Below, piece by piece: positions 16,457-26,117 of a DNA stretch of 64,000 nt. Numbering within the stretch: position 1 is the first letter of the stretch; each line of letters opens with the position of its first letter. The notes below the pieces were generated by a model, which did not search any database, was not told where the DNA came from, and saw nothing but the letters and a program-made list of their open reading frames with translations. The translations under genes were made by a program, and so were the position numbers. The stretch is from Sphaerochaetaceae bacterium (lineage in GTDB: Bacteria; Spirochaetota; Spirochaetia; Sphaerochaetales; Sphaerochaetaceae): contig JAQQAI010000089.1 of the NCBI GenBank assembly GCA_028532915.1, positions 292,456 through 356,455 on the forward strand, given 5' to 3'.

Positions 16457-18208
16457 ATGAAAAAGATCTATGATGAGAAGTATTACGAATCGATCATGAA
16501 AGAGGGGAAATGGCCGACCACAGTCGAAGCATTCGAAAATAGCGCAGCCACTTTTCCTGAACGGACTGCATTCAGTAGATTCATAGGAAACGATAAGGAA
16601 ACTTTTACCTACACGAAGGCGTCTGCTTATATCAAGACGACAGCAAAGCATCTGAGATCATGCGGGCTGGACAGGGAAGACAAGATCGTCCTGATAGGGA
16701 AGAATTCTCCCGGCTGGGCTATGGCTTATCTGGCTATTCACTCGATCGGCGCCATCGTCGTTCCTCTCGATCATATGAGCGAAAAAGAAAAAGTGGTACA
16801 ACTCGGTTCGTTCAGCGATGCAAAGGCAATTCTCTGCGATTCCCAATGGATCGATCAGCTCTTTGGGACGGAGTGGTTCTCCACACTTACTGCTGTCCTC
16901 TCTCTGGAAGATGATCACAAAGGATATCACAGTCTCTTCAGTCTTTCAGAAACAGACGAGAATCTTTTGCTGACGAAGCCGGCTATGGATGATATCGCTG
17001 TCATCCTTTATACCAGCGGGACTACAGGAAACGAAAAAGGTGTCCTCCTTACCCATAAAGCTCTCATGAGCGATGCCTATCAGGCTGCAGACCCCTATTT
17101 TCTCACGCTGACGGAACATGATGTTTTCTACGGACTGCTGCCGCTTCACCATTCGTATGCGATGACAGCAGTCTTCCTCGAATCGATCATACACGGGTCG
17201 GAACTCCTTTTCTCTTCCAAGGTTGTCATATCGAGAAACCTTCAGGAAATGAGAATGGGCAAGGTAACCAATCTGCTCGGGATTCCCCTTCTGTTCAACA
17301 AACTCCTTACAGGACTGATGAAGAAGGTCAGAGAGAAGGGATTGCCCGCCTATATCCTGATCAGGACACTGATGCACATCAATTACTTTTTCAGACGCGC
17401 TTTTCATATCAATTTCGGAAAGAGATGGTTCGCACCTCTTCTTGACGGTATCGGAATGAAACACAATACACTCACTATCTGCGGCGGAGGACCTCTCTCT
17501 CCCAAGGTATTTCGTCAGTATCAGCAGCTGGGAGTCGATTTCATACAGGGATACGGACTGACTGAGACCGCCCCTATTCTGACTCTCGTATCCCTTGACC
17601 ACATCAACGTCAACAGTATCGGGCAGATATTCCCTCTCGTCGACATGAGAATAGACGACCCGGACCTTCTCGGTGTAGGGGAAATACAGGTCAAAGGGCC
17701 GAATGTCTGCTCGGGATATTTCAGAGATGAGAAGGCGACGGCGGAATTGTTCACCGAAGACGGCTATCTGAAAACCGGTGATCTGGGATCGATCGATTCG
17801 AGAGGATTCGTCTACATCAAAGGAAGAGCGAAGAATCTCATAGTCACCGAGGGTGGAAAGAATGTCTTCCCCGAAGAGATCGAAGAGCTTATCTATGCTT
17901 ACGGACAGGTCGAACAGGTAGTCATCCGCTCTTATGTGCCAGACAAAACAATGAAAGGAGAACTTATCGAGGCTCTCATCTATCCCGATAAAGAATATTT
18001 CAAAGAACACGGAATTGATGAACAGCAGATAGGAACGGAGATAGACACCCTGATTCATTCGGTCAACAAAAAACTTCCACTCTACAAGAAAGTATCAAAG
18101 ATAACGATCCTGAGTGAAAGTCTTGAGATGACCAGTACGAAGAAGATCAAGCGAGGCAAGATTTCCCGTACGATAGAGAGAATGATCGGTCAGTCAACTA
18201 TTCGATGA
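16457..18208 (+). CDS. AMP-forming long-chain acyl-CoA ligase family protein
   Basis: Adenylate-forming enzyme of 583 residues that should activate a carboxylic acid with ATP and CoA. Motifs in order: ILYTSGTTGNEKGV (AMP-binding P-loop, ~residue 180), GYGLTETAP (~370), YLKTGDLGSID (~435), KGRAKNLIVTEGGKNVFPEE, and the C-terminal catalytic lysine region TSTKKIKRGK. These match long-chain fatty acyl-CoA or acyl-ACP synthetases more than acetyl-CoA synthetase. It is a single gene with its own promoter; its 3' end overlaps convergent fucU by 11 nt. The ribosome site is weak (AGAAGAGA). Chain-length preference cannot be read from sequence. Confidence 0.85.
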   Translation: MKKIYDEKYYESIMKEGKWPTTVEAFENSAATFPERTAFSRFIGNDKETFTYTKASAYIKTTAKHLRSCGLDREDKIVLIGKNSPGWAMAYLAIHSIGAIVVPLDHMSEKEKVVQLGSFSDAKAILCDSQWIDQLFGTEWFSTLTAVLSLEDDHKGYHSLFSLSETDENLLLTKPAMDDIAVILYTSGTTGNEKGVLLTHKALMSDAYQAADPYFLTLTEHDVFYGLLPLHHSYAMTAVFLESIIHGSELLFSSKVVISRNLQEMRMGKVTNLLGIPLLFNKLLTGLMKKVREKGLPAYILIRTLMHINYFFRRAFHINFGKRWFAPLLDGIGMKHNTLTICGGGPLSPKVFRQYQQLGVDFIQGYGLTETAPILTLVSLDHINVNSIGQIFPLVDMRIDDPDLLGVGEIQVKGPNVCSGYFRDEKATAELFTEDGYLKTGDLGSIDSRGFVYIKGRAKNLIVTEGGKNVFPEEIEELIYAYGQVEQVVIRSYVPDKTMKGELIEALIYPDKEYFKEHGIDEQQIGTEIDTLIHSVNKKLPLYKKVSKITILSESLEMTSTKKIKRGKISRTIERMIGQSTIR

Positions 18209-18623
18209 CGCCTTTTTTCAGAATGATGTTCGCATAGAGGGAACTCTCACTTGTAGCCACTATGGCATAGGCCTTCTTTGCCCTTTCATAGAATGCAAAG
18301 CGTTCGATGAAACCGAAGCCTTTGAAGTGTACGTCTCCTTCCTTTGCGATCTTCTCATAGGTGTCCCAGATCGGAGTCTCACACGGGTCTCCGGGAACTT
18401 TCTCCATCAAAAACGCATTTGCCTCGAATCTGTCAAGGGGAAGAAGTTTGAGCATTCCTTCAAGGATCTCTGGTACTCCCAGACCGTCAAGCCTTACGAG
18501 CCTCTTGGAATAGGCGGCAGCGGGAAAGTTTCCGTCCCCGATGACGATCTCGTCACCGTGACCCATTTCCATCATGATTTTCAACAGTTCGGGACTCAAG
18601 AGAGGGGGAATGTTTTTGAGCAT
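18198..18623 (-). CDS. fucU: L-fucose mutarotase (FucU/RbsD family)
   Basis: A 141-residue protein that interconverts alpha and beta anomers of fucose (RbsD-type members act on ribose). MLKNIPPLLSPELLK, MGHGDEIVIGDGNFPA with the conserved His, and the C-terminal YANIILKKGV are characteristic. The frame stays open for 44 further upstream codons, but AAGGAGATTCC precedes the ATG at 18623, which also matches the family N-terminus. It is divergent from fucI across a LacI-type operator, so both are probably co-regulated. Confidence 0.92.
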   Translation of the reverse strand: MLKNIPPLLSPELLKIMMEMGHGDEIVIGDGNFPAAAYSKRLVRLDGLGVPEILEGMLKLLPLDRFEANAFLMEKVPGDPCETPIWDTYEKIAKEGDVHFKGFGFIERFAFYERAKKAYAIVATSESSLYANIILKKGVIE

Positions 18624-18678
18624 TGGAATCTCCTTTTTTATAGATAATGATTGCAAGATACAATTTTGCATGCGATAA

Positions 18679-18692
18679 TGTAAACGATTACA
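18679..18692. promoter_or_regulatory. LacI-type operator between fucU and fucI
   Basis: TGTAAACGATTACA is a near-perfect 14-bp palindrome with the central CG typical of LacI/GalR-family sites. It covers the -35 region of the predicted fucI promoter. No LacI-type gene is in the window. Confidence 0.6.
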
Positions 18693-18715
18693 CGCCCTTT
18701 CGAGTTTACTATAGC
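18687..18715 (+). promoter_or_regulatory. Predicted fucI promoter
   Basis: ATTACA and TATAGC are separated by 17 nt, 14 nt before the fucI ATG. The operator overlaps the -35 box, consistent with repression by steric exclusion. Confidence 0.45.
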
Positions 18716-18729
18716 ATAGGAGGAGCCAT

Positions 18730-20556
18730 ATGGCAAATAATAAAAAAATCAACATTAACAGTGAAAAACGGTATGCAGGAGATCTTCCGAAGATCGGTAT
18801 CAGACCGACTATCGACGGAAGAAGACGAGGAGTCAGAGAATCGCTTGAAGATCAGACGATGAACATGGCAAAGGCCGCTGCAGAGCTTATCAGTTCATCT
18901 TTGCGTCATACTAACGGAGAAAGAGTCGAATGTGTCATTGCAGATACCACTATCGGCGGTGTTCTCGAATCAGCACAGTGCAAAGCGAAATTCAAAAAAG
19001 AGAATGTAGCCGTTACACTTACTGTCACACCGTGCTGGTGCTACGGGACCGAGACATTCGATGACGATCCTCTTACAGTGAAAGGCGTATGGGGATTCAA
19101 CGGAACAGAACGTCCCGGCGCTGTCTACCTTGCCGCTGTCCTGGCCGCCCATTCACAGAAAGGACTTCCCGCATTCGGTATCTACGGCAGAGATGTACAG
19201 GATAACGACGACACTTCAATCCCAGAAGATGTGAAGACAAAGATTCTCCGCTTCGCCCGTGCCGGTCTTGCCGTTGCGACAATGAGAGATAAATCATATC
19301 TGTCTATCGGCGGTATGTCGATGGGCATCGCAGGTTCAATCGTCGACCAGGACTTCATCCAGTCATATCTCGGCATGCGGACCGAAGTCGTTGATATGAG
19401 TGAGTTCGAACGGCGTGTCGAAGAAGAGATCTACGATCCCAAGGAACTTGAACTTGCGAAAAAATGGGTCCGAGAAAACTGTCACGAGGCCGAAGACACA
19501 GTCAATCCTCCCGAATATCTTAGAAGCGCTGAACAGAGAGACAAGGACTGGGATTACGTGATAAAGATGGTCATGATCGGAAGGGATCTGATGATCGGGA
19601 ACAAGAATCTCGAAGCTCTCGGATTCGGTGAAGAAGCACAGGGACACAACGCACTCTACTCGGGATTTCAGGGACAGCGCCAGTGGACCGATTTCAGGCC
19701 GAACGGTGATTTCATGGAGACAATGCTCAACACCAGCTTCGACTGGAACGGCATCAGAGAACCCTTTGTAATGGCCACCGAAAATGATTTCATGAACGGG
19801 ACCGCCATGCTGTTCGGCAAACTTCTCACCAATCGGGCACAGATCTTCTCGGATGTGAGAACCTACTGGTCTCCCGAAGCTATCGAGAGAGTAACAGGGT
19901 GGAAGCCCGAAGGAAGAGCGAAGGACGGGTTCATCCACCTGATCAATTCGGGATCGACGACACTTGATGCAACCGGAGCCATGAAAGACGAGAACGGCAA
20001 TTCAATAATGAAACACTTCTGGGAAATCACCGAGGAAGATGTCAAGAACACCCTCGAGGCAACAGAATTCTCCGTCGCCAACGGAGGATACTTCAGAGGC
20101 GGCGGTTATTCATCAACTTTCCTCACCCGCGGTGAAATGCCTGTGACCATGTGCAGACTCAATGTTGTGAAGGGTCTCGGACCTGTGATGCAGATCGCCG
20201 AAGGCTGGACCTGTGATATCCCCGACGAGGTATTCGAGAAGATCAACAAACGGACAGATCCGACCTGGCCGACTACATGGTTCGTCCCGCGACTCGACCC
20301 GAACAACCGACCGTTCAAGGATGTCTATTCGGTCATGGCCAACTGGGGTGCAAACCACGGTGCTATCAGCTACGGACACATCGGTGCCGACCTCATTACT
20401 CTGTGTTCTATGCTCAGAATACCCGTGAATATGCATAATGTATCTGAAGACGATATTTTCCGACCCTCTGCATGGAACTCATTCGGTTCAGATACGGAAG
20501 GTTCAGATTACAGAGCATGCAAAGCCTACGGTCCTCTTTACGGAGCCTACAAATAA
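18730..20556 (+). CDS. fucI: L-fucose isomerase
   Basis: Mn-dependent isomerase of L-fucose to L-fuculose (also D-arabinose to D-ribulose). The 608-residue protein is of normal FucI length: [19 protein letters not shown] at the N-terminus, [10 protein letters not shown], the substrate-loop region MSMGIAGSI, and [26 protein letters not shown] precedes the ATG. Its product would be the substrate of a fuculokinase; no fucK or fucA is present, but the rhamnulokinase-like gene at 59-1489 is a candidate partner (inference). Confidence 0.96.
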   Translation: MANNKKININSEKRYAGDLPKIGIRPTIDGRRRGVRESLEDQTMNMAKAAAELISSSLRHTNGERVECVIADTTIGGVLESAQCKAKFKKENVAVTLTVTPCWCYGTETFDDDPLTVKGVWGFNGTERPGAVYLAAVLAAHSQKGLPAFGIYGRDVQDNDDTSIPEDVKTKILRFARAGLAVATMRDKSYLSIGGMSMGIAGSIVDQDFIQSYLGMRTEVVDMSEFERRVEEEIYDPKELELAKKWVRENCHEAEDTVNPPEYLRSAEQRDKDWDYVIKMVMIGRDLMIGNKNLEALGFGEEAQGHNALYSGFQGQRQWTDFRPNGDFMETMLNTSFDWNGIREPFVMATENDFMNGTAMLFGKLLTNRAQIFSDVRTYWSPEAIERVTGWKPEGRAKDGFIHLINSGSTTLDATGAMKDENGNSIMKHFWEITEEDVKNTLEATEFSVANGGYFRGGGYSSTFLTRGEMPVTMCRLNVVKGLGPVMQIAEGWTCDIPDEVFEKINKRTDPTWPTTWFVPRLDPNNRPFKDVYSVMANWGANHGAISYGHIGADLITLCSMLRIPVNMHNVSEDDIFRPSAWNSFGSDTEGSDYRACKAYGPLYGAYK

Positions 20557-20577
20557 AGCGAACTGCCATCGGAATGG

Positions 20578-20606
20578 AGGTCACCGTTTTTCGGTGACCT
20601 TTTTTT
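20578..20606 (+). terminator. Rho-independent terminator of fucI
   Basis: AGGTCACCG/CGGTGACCT perfect 9-bp stem with a T5 loop and a run of Ts, 21 nt past the stop codon. Confidence 0.93.
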
Positions 20607-20652
20607 GAGGTGACCGATAGTCATCTATGTATAAGTATGATACGATTCACCC

Positions 20653-21948
20653 ATGAAAACCATTATAAAAAATGTGTTGGTGCTACCTATGACCCGCAAA
20701 GAAGACCTGTTTCGCGGATCTATCGCGGTTGAAGACGGAAAGATATTCGCCATGGGAGAGATACCTGAAGATTTTCAAGGTGAACTGATCATAGACGGGT
20801 CGGGGAAGATCGCCCTACCCGGCCTGATCAACAGCCACACCCATGCGGCGATGCAGTATTTCAAGAATTTCAATGATACACATTCAGATCTGGAAACGTG
20901 GCTGCAGGCTGTCTGGAAATACGAGGCAGTTCTGAAAAAAGAGGATATAAAGATCGCAAGCACGATGGCAATCGCCGAGATGATCAGGGGCGGAACGACC
21001 TGTTTTACCGACATGTATTTCGATGTTGAACAGACTGTAGAAGCACTCATCGAGACCCGTATGAAAGCGACAGTCGGCCTCACCCTTTTCGGGGATCTTG
21101 AAGAGAGCAAAAGACGCATAGAAAAATCGCTTTCCTATCTGAAAGAGGTACGCGCGGATCATCCTCACCATGTCTCCTTCGATGTGGCTCCTCATGCCAT
21201 CTATACCTGCACCAGAGATACGTACACATACGGTAAAAAGATCGCCGATGAGAACGGGTGCCGGCTGCATACCCATCTGAGTGAATCACCTTTCGAAGTG
21301 GAACAATCAAAAAGGAACAACGGCAGAAGTCCCATATCCTATCTAAACTCGCTGCAGGTTCTCGATTCAAACACCTATCTGGCCCATGTGGTACATCCGA
21401 TAGACGAGGATCTCGATATCCTGAGGAGAACCGGAGTCTCGGTGATTCACAATCCCTCGAGCAACTGCAAACTGGGTAACGGGATCGCACCGATTTCGCT
21501 TTACAAGGATTCACAAGTCAACGTTGCCCTTGGAACCGACGGTTCCTCTTCAAACAATACACTCGACATGTTCAAGGAGATGCGTCTTGCCGCGATGATA
21601 AGCGCAGCGTCTACTCGTAATCCCGTCGCTCTGACACCTTTTGATATCATTAGAATGGCAACGGCCAACGGGGCGAAAGCTCTCGGAAAAGACTCGTCAT
21701 GCGGAACGCTCGAAATCGGCAAAGATGCCGATATTATTCTGGTGGACACCGACAAACCCCATATCAGCCCGATGAACGATCCATATAGTGCAATCGTCTA
21801 CACCTGCAGCAGCTTCGATGTTGATACAGTCATGATCAGAGGAGACATCGTTTATCATGAGAATCGATTCAGCTATATCGATATAGAACGTGAAGAGAGC
21901 AGGATCAGAGAAAAATGGGAAGCAATCAAACAGAGAGTAACCACCTAG
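20653..21948 (+). CDS. mtaD: 5-methylthioadenosine/S-adenosylhomocysteine deaminase (amidohydrolase)
   Basis: Metal-dependent amidohydrolase of 431 residues. LPGLINSHTHAAM holds the two N-terminal metal-binding histidines; HTHLSES, the later VIHNPSSNCKLGNG and LGTDGSSSNN supply the remaining ligands. The set matches the MtaD/SAH deaminase branch, which converts MTA to 5-methylthioinosine; related enzymes deaminate other bases. It heads an operon with mtnA (9-nt gap) and an AEC transporter, which supports the methylthio-nucleoside assignment. There is no Shine-Dalgarno sequence before the ATG, and a TATGAT box ends 11 nt upstream, so the mRNA may be nearly leaderless. Confidence 0.82.
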   Translation: MKTIIKNVLVLPMTRKEDLFRGSIAVEDGKIFAMGEIPEDFQGELIIDGSGKIALPGLINSHTHAAMQYFKNFNDTHSDLETWLQAVWKYEAVLKKEDIKIASTMAIAEMIRGGTTCFTDMYFDVEQTVEALIETRMKATVGLTLFGDLEESKRRIEKSLSYLKEVRADHPHHVSFDVAPHAIYTCTRDTYTYGKKIADENGCRLHTHLSESPFEVEQSKRNNGRSPISYLNSLQVLDSNTYLAHVVHPIDEDLDILRRTGVSVIHNPSSNCKLGNGIAPISLYKDSQVNVALGTDGSSSNNTLDMFKEMRLAAMISAASTRNPVALTPFDIIRMATANGAKALGKDSSCGTLEIGKDADIILVDTDKPHISPMNDPYSAIVYTCSSFDVDTVMIRGDIVYHENRFSYIDIEREESRIREKWEAIKQRVTT

Positions 21949-21957
21949 GAGGCATAT

Positions 21958-23022
21958 ATGGAAGAGAATTTCAAAACGATAGATTTCTTTGAGGATACCC
22001 TTGTCCTGCTCGATCAGAGAGCATTACCGAAAAGAGTCACCTACGTACACTGCACCACCTACAAAGAGGTGGAATTCGCCATCCGTGATATGATAGTGAG
22101 GGGAGCTCCCGCCATAGGAGCGACCGCCGCTTACGGAGTATATCTGGCTGCCAGAGAATTCTCATCTCTTCACAATCAGACCGATGATGAAGCTTTTTCC
22201 GCGGCTATGGAGGATGCAGCCTCATATCTGATCAAGTCCAGACCCACAGCGGTAAACCTCGCATGGGCTGTCGATCTGATGCTCAAAGAGTATAAAAGAC
22301 TCAAAGAGGAGAGCATTGATACGATTCTCTCTTCTCTTTTGAACCTCGCAGACACAATCAAGAGAGAAGACATTCAGACAAACAGGATGATGGGCAAGAT
22401 CGGTTCTGCTCTCATCCCTGAAAAGGCGACGATACTTACTCACTGTAATACCGGAGCTCTTGCGACCGCAGGATGGGGAACAGCTCTGGGTGTCATCAAA
22501 ACGGCGTTTGAAGAAGGCAAGGATATATTCGTCTATGCGGACGAAACACGTCCCCGGCTTCAAGGCGCCCGTCTGACGGCATGGGAACTGACTCAGGCTG
22601 GCATTCCTTCGGCCCTCATCAGCGATTCTGTTGCCGCCACCCTCATAAGAGACGGGAAAATCGATCTTGTCATCCTCGGCGGAGACCGCGTAGCGGCCAA
22701 CGGAGATGTCTGCAACAAGATCGGCACGTTCATGCTCAGCGTGCTGTGCAAAGTCTACGGTGTACCCTTCTACAGTGCCGTACCCGTGAGCACCATCGAT
22801 TTCTCGATCGCAAGCGGCAAGGATATCCCAATAGAACTGAGAGCTTCAGAAGAAGTCACCCGTATCGGGAGCGAACAGATCGCCCCCGATGGGATGCAGG
22901 TGTACAATCCGGCTTTCGATGTCACACCGAATGAAAATGTGACTGGAATAATTACTGAAAAGGGTATATTATATCCTCCCTATACATCTTCAATAGAAGA
23001 AATACGGAAGACTCTGCAATAA
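21958..23022 (+). CDS. mtnA: S-methyl-5-thioribose-1-phosphate isomerase
   Basis: Converts 5-methylthioribose 1-phosphate to 5-methylthioribulose 1-phosphate. Typical MtnA signatures over 354 residues: RGAPAIGATAAYG, THCNTGALATAGWGTA with the catalytic Cys, ETRPRLQGARLTAWEL and GGDRVAANGDVCNKIGT with the catalytic Asp. AGGAGG precedes the ATG. Together with mtaD it forms part of MTA disposal. The phosphorylase needed between the two steps, and the later salvage enzymes, are not in the window. Confidence 0.94.
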   Translation: MEENFKTIDFFEDTLVLLDQRALPKRVTYVHCTTYKEVEFAIRDMIVRGAPAIGATAAYGVYLAAREFSSLHNQTDDEAFSAAMEDAASYLIKSRPTAVNLAWAVDLMLKEYKRLKEESIDTILSSLLNLADTIKREDIQTNRMMGKIGSALIPEKATILTHCNTGALATAGWGTALGVIKTAFEEGKDIFVYADETRPRLQGARLTAWELTQAGIPSALISDSVAATLIRDGKIDLVILGGDRVAANGDVCNKIGTFMLSVLCKVYGVPFYSAVPVSTIDFSIASGKDIPIELRASEEVTRIGSEQIAPDGMQVYNPAFDVTPNENVTGIITEKGILYPPYTSSIEEIRKTLQ

Positions 23023-23031
23023 GGACTGTAC

Positions 23032-23970
23032 ATGAATCTTTTTCTCACCTCATTTCTCGTTGTTTTTCCCCTTGCTTTGAAATTGGGGCTCGGCTTCTTT
23101 CTCAGAAAAGTGCGTATCATCTCCAGTCAGTCGTTCAAGGAGTTCAACAAGCTCACATTTATCCTTTTTCTGCCTATACTGCTGTTCAACAACATCTATC
23201 AGGGTGATATACAAAATGATTTCAAAGGGGATCTCATCATCTTTTCGTTGATCTCGATCTCTCTCATATTCTTCCTTCTTATGTTCATCATTCCGCGTAT
23301 CGAAAAGGCTAACCCGAAAAGAGGTGTACTGATCCAGGCCGTTACGAGGAGTAACTTCATTCTCTTCGGTATTCCAGTCGCTCAGGCATTGTATGGAAAG
23401 GAAGCTCTTGGACAGGCGAGTATAATGGTGAGTGTAGCTGTCCCTCTTATGAACACTCTTTCTGTCATTGCACTTCAGACCTTCAACGGGAAAAAGGTGA
23501 AACTGACGAAAATTCTGATAGAGATCGCAAAGACCCCGATCATCATCGCCGCTTTTTCGGCCTATGTCCTTGCACTCACAGGGATCAGACTTCCTGAATT
23601 CATCGAACAGTTCATCGCAGAACTCGCATCGATCGCTACACCGATCGCACTTATCATCCTGGGAGGGTCTGTCACATTCCAGCATCTGTCTTCCCACCGG
23701 CGGCAGCTGCTGATCGGTATGAGTGCCAAACTGGTCATCGTACCGCTTCTGGGCGTGACTGGAGCGATTCTCATGGGATTCAGAAACGAAAGCCTCGTGA
23801 TATTGATGGCACTGTTCTCCTCACCTACCGCAGTCTCTTCCTATGCGATGGCGACACAGATGGGAGGGGACTCGGATCTGGCGGGACTTCTGGTCGTATT
23901 CACGACCTTCACCAGCATTATCACGATATTTTTCATTACGTTTGCACTACTGGCGATGCACCTGATCTGA
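23032..23970 (+). CDS. AEC-family (auxin efflux carrier) transporter
   Basis: A 312-residue membrane protein with about ten hydrophobic helices and the AEC/malate-permease pattern, including FNKLTFILFLPILLFNNI near residue 40 and SPTAVSSYAMATQMGGD near residue 265. Family members export or exchange organic acids or small amphipathic solutes. It follows mtnA by 9 nt, so it may move a product of the methylthio-nucleoside pathway; that is inference. Confidence 0.85.
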   Translation: MNLFLTSFLVVFPLALKLGLGFFLRKVRIISSQSFKEFNKLTFILFLPILLFNNIYQGDIQNDFKGDLIIFSLISISLIFFLLMFIIPRIEKANPKRGVLIQAVTRSNFILFGIPVAQALYGKEALGQASIMVSVAVPLMNTLSVIALQTFNGKKVKLTKILIEIAKTPIIIAAFSAYVLALTGIRLPEFIEQFIAELASIATPIALIILGGSVTFQHLSSHRRQLLIGMSAKLVIVPLLGVTGAILMGFRNESLVILMALFSSPTAVSSYAMATQMGGDSDLAGLLVVFTTFTSIITIFFITFALLAMHLI

Positions 23971-24005
23971 TAAAGGCCGACGTATTTACAATTCACCCGT
24001 TTTTA

Positions 24006-24041
24006 CCTAAAGTCATACTATATTCCAACTCATACTTTAGG
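24006..24041 (+). promoter_or_regulatory. Inverted repeat over the gdhA promoter/ribosome site
   Basis: CCTAAAGT (24006-24013) and ACTTTAGG (24034-24041) are perfect 8-bp arms 20 nt apart. The right arm runs into the gdhA Shine-Dalgarno sequence (AGGAGA). A TACTAT box (24017-24022) lies between the arms, so this could be an operator or, if transcription starts upstream, a hairpin hiding the ribosome site. Confidence 0.4.
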
Positions 24042-24051
24042 AGAAATTCCA

Positions 24052-25413
24052 ATGAAATGTGCTACTCAGACTATCTATGCCATGATGAAACAGAAAGACC
24101 CGTATCAGGTGGAATTTCATCAGGCAGTTGAGGAATTTCTGCTCTCGATCGACAAAATCATCGAGGACCTTCCCCATATCACCTACCATAAAGTAATAGA
24201 AAGGATGATCGAACCCGAAAGGGCTATCATTTTTCGGGTTCCCTGGATCGATGACGAGGGAGTTGTGCAGATAAACAGGGGCTACAGGGTCCAGATGAAC
24301 AGCGCCCTCGGTCCATACAAAGGTGGACTTAGATTCCATCCGTCCGTCAATCTGTCCATCATCAAATTCCTGGCATTCGAACAAACATTCAAAAACAGCC
24401 TCACCGGACTATCTCTAGGCGGAGGCAAAGGCGGCAGTGACTTCGACGTCAAAGGCAAAAGTGACGGAGAAGTGATGCGTTTTGCCCAGAGTTTCATGAC
24501 AGAGCTCAGCCGTCACATCGGAGCGGATACAGATGTTCCTGCAGGCGACATCGGAGTCGGCTCAAGGGAGATCGGATATCTGTTCGGACAGTATAAACGG
24601 CTTCGTAATGAATTTTCCGGCACCCTTACCGGAAAAAATCCTCTCTGGGGAGGCTCCTATATCAGACCGGAAGCGACAGGATACGGTCTTGTCTATCTTG
24701 CCGCATCGATACTCGAGGACCATCACGAGACACTGGAAAACAAGCGGTGTATCGTCAGCGGTTCCGGCAACGTGGCCCAGTACACCGTCGAGAAACTGCT
24801 GCATCTGAAAGCTGTCCCTGTTACACTGAGCGATTCGACCGGCTGCATCATAGACAATGACGGCTTCGATGCTGAGAAACTCGAATTCGTAAAAGAACTG
24901 AAGAATATCCGAAGAGGACGCATCAGCGCATACACAGAGAAATATCCTAATGCGACCTACATACCTGCGAACGGCCTAAGGGGCTCAAACCCGATCTGGG
25001 AAGTAGAAGCTGACTGTGCCTTCCCCTGTGCGACGCAGAACGAGATCAATGCCGCTGATGCACAGCATCTCGCAGATAATAAAGTCATCCTGGTTGCCGA
25101 AGGAGCAAATATGCCCACGACACTGGAAGCTGTCGATATTCTTCAGCATAACAGGATCCATTATGCCCCGGCAAAGGCTGCCAACGCGGGAGGAGTCGCT
25201 GTAAGCGGTCTCGAGATGGCTCAAAACAGTTCAAGAATACAATGGAGTCCAAAAGAGGTGGACAGAAAACTGCTGCAGCTCATGAAAGGGATCTACAGGG
25301 AAATTTCCACTACCGCACAACGATACAGTACGAAGGAAAATCTTGTTGACGGTGCAAATATCGCAGGGTTTTTGAGAGTCGCTTCAGCTATGATCGATCA
25401 GGGATACGTGTAA
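24052..25413 (+). CDS. gdhA: Glutamate dehydrogenase (hexameric type)
   Basis: Reductive amination of 2-oxoglutarate to glutamate. A 453-residue hexameric GDH: MNSALGPYKGGLRFHPSVN (substrate lysines), SLGGGKGGSDFD, DTDVPAGDIGVG, the Rossmann loop SGSGNVAQY, and the C-terminal ANAGGVAVSGLEMAQNS. These features, and the Ser-Asp pair after the dinucleotide loop (LSDSTG), are typical of the NADP-linked biosynthetic enzyme. Well-placed AGGAGA. The last 16 nt overlap the convergent ABC-transporter gene. Confidence 0.95.
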   Translation: MKCATQTIYAMMKQKDPYQVEFHQAVEEFLLSIDKIIEDLPHITYHKVIERMIEPERAIIFRVPWIDDEGVVQINRGYRVQMNSALGPYKGGLRFHPSVNLSIIKFLAFEQTFKNSLTGLSLGGGKGGSDFDVKGKSDGEVMRFAQSFMTELSRHIGADTDVPAGDIGVGSREIGYLFGQYKRLRNEFSGTLTGKNPLWGGSYIRPEATGYGLVYLAASILEDHHETLENKRCIVSGSGNVAQYTVEKLLHLKAVPVTLSDSTGCIIDNDGFDAEKLEFVKELKNIRRGRISAYTEKYPNATYIPANGLRGSNPIWEVEADCAFPCATQNEINAADAQHLADNKVILVAEGANMPTTLEAVDILQHNRIHYAPAKAANAGGVAVSGLEMAQNSSRIQWSPKEVDRKLLQLMKGIYREISTTAQRYSTKENLVDGANIAGFLRVASAMIDQGYV

Positions 25414-26117
25414 AAGCTCGTGAGATGGGAGAGAAGAGCCGGATCTTTCAGGCTTCTTTTCTCCCTTGGAATATCGATGGGAAATGAATGAGTTATTCTC
25501 ATAGGACGTTTCGACAGTTTTACCACTTTATCGGCAAGCATCAGAGCCTCTCCGATATCATGGGTGACGAACAATGTGGTTCTTCTGTCCTTCTCATACA
25601 GCTTCGAGAACGAGGAAACCAGTGACCATCTCAGTGAGGCATCCAGGGATTGAAACGGTTCATCAAGGAGCATCAGAGGTGCCGGATAGGCAAATGAACG
25701 GGCTATGGCCACCCGCTGCCTCATCCCCCCCGACAACTCGGCGGGAGTGAGCGTACAATACTCGTCCAGCTCCACAAGCGTCAAAAATTCCATCGCCCTC
25801 CTCTTTCGGTCCTTCTCATTGTCGATGAACGGACGCAGCACTATCGTGATATTCTTCAAAATCGATAACCACGGCAGAAGACGAGGTTCCTGAAACAGGT
25901 AACTGACATTGCCTTCTTCAGAGCTTTCTGTGGCGATGTTCCCGCTGTCATACCTTTCAAGACCGCCGAGAATTCTCAGCAGTGTAGTCTTTCCGCATCC
26001 CGACGGACCGACCAGAGCCGCGATCGATCCAGGTTCGACGGTCAGAGAAAAATCGTTAAGGACCTCTACTGTCTTACCGTTGACGGGAAAACTCTTACAT
26101 ATGGAATCAATGGTCAT
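25398..26117 (-). CDS. ABC transporter ATP-binding protein (nitrate/sulfonate/taurine type)
   Basis: A 239-residue ATPase that energises the permease and binding protein encoded just upstream. Walker A GPSGCGKTT, Q-loop LFQEPRLLPW, signature ELSGGMRQR, Walker B PLMLLDEPFQSLD and the switch His in VTHDIGEA are all intact. The frame is open further upstream, but GGAGGATACTG precedes the ATG at 26117, overlapping the permease stop by 11 nt. SsuB/TauB/ThiZ-like. The last gene of its operon. Confidence 0.9.
   Translation of the reverse strand: MTIDSICKSFPVNGKTVEVLNDFSLTVEPGSIAALVGPSGCGKTTLLRILGGLERYDSGNIATESSEEGNVSYLFQEPRLLPWLSILKNITIVLRPFIDNEKDRKRRAMEFLTLVELDEYCTLTPAELSGGMRQRVAIARSFAYPAPLMLLDEPFQSLDASLRWSLVSSFSKLYEKDRRTTLFVTHDIGEALMLADKVVKLSKRPMRITHSFPIDIPREKRSLKDPALLSHLTSFYTYP

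Noticed and set aside
16946..18058. Minus-strand 370-codon frame antisense to the acyl-CoA ligase
   Set aside because: All adenylate-forming motifs are on the plus strand; the antisense product resembles no protein family.
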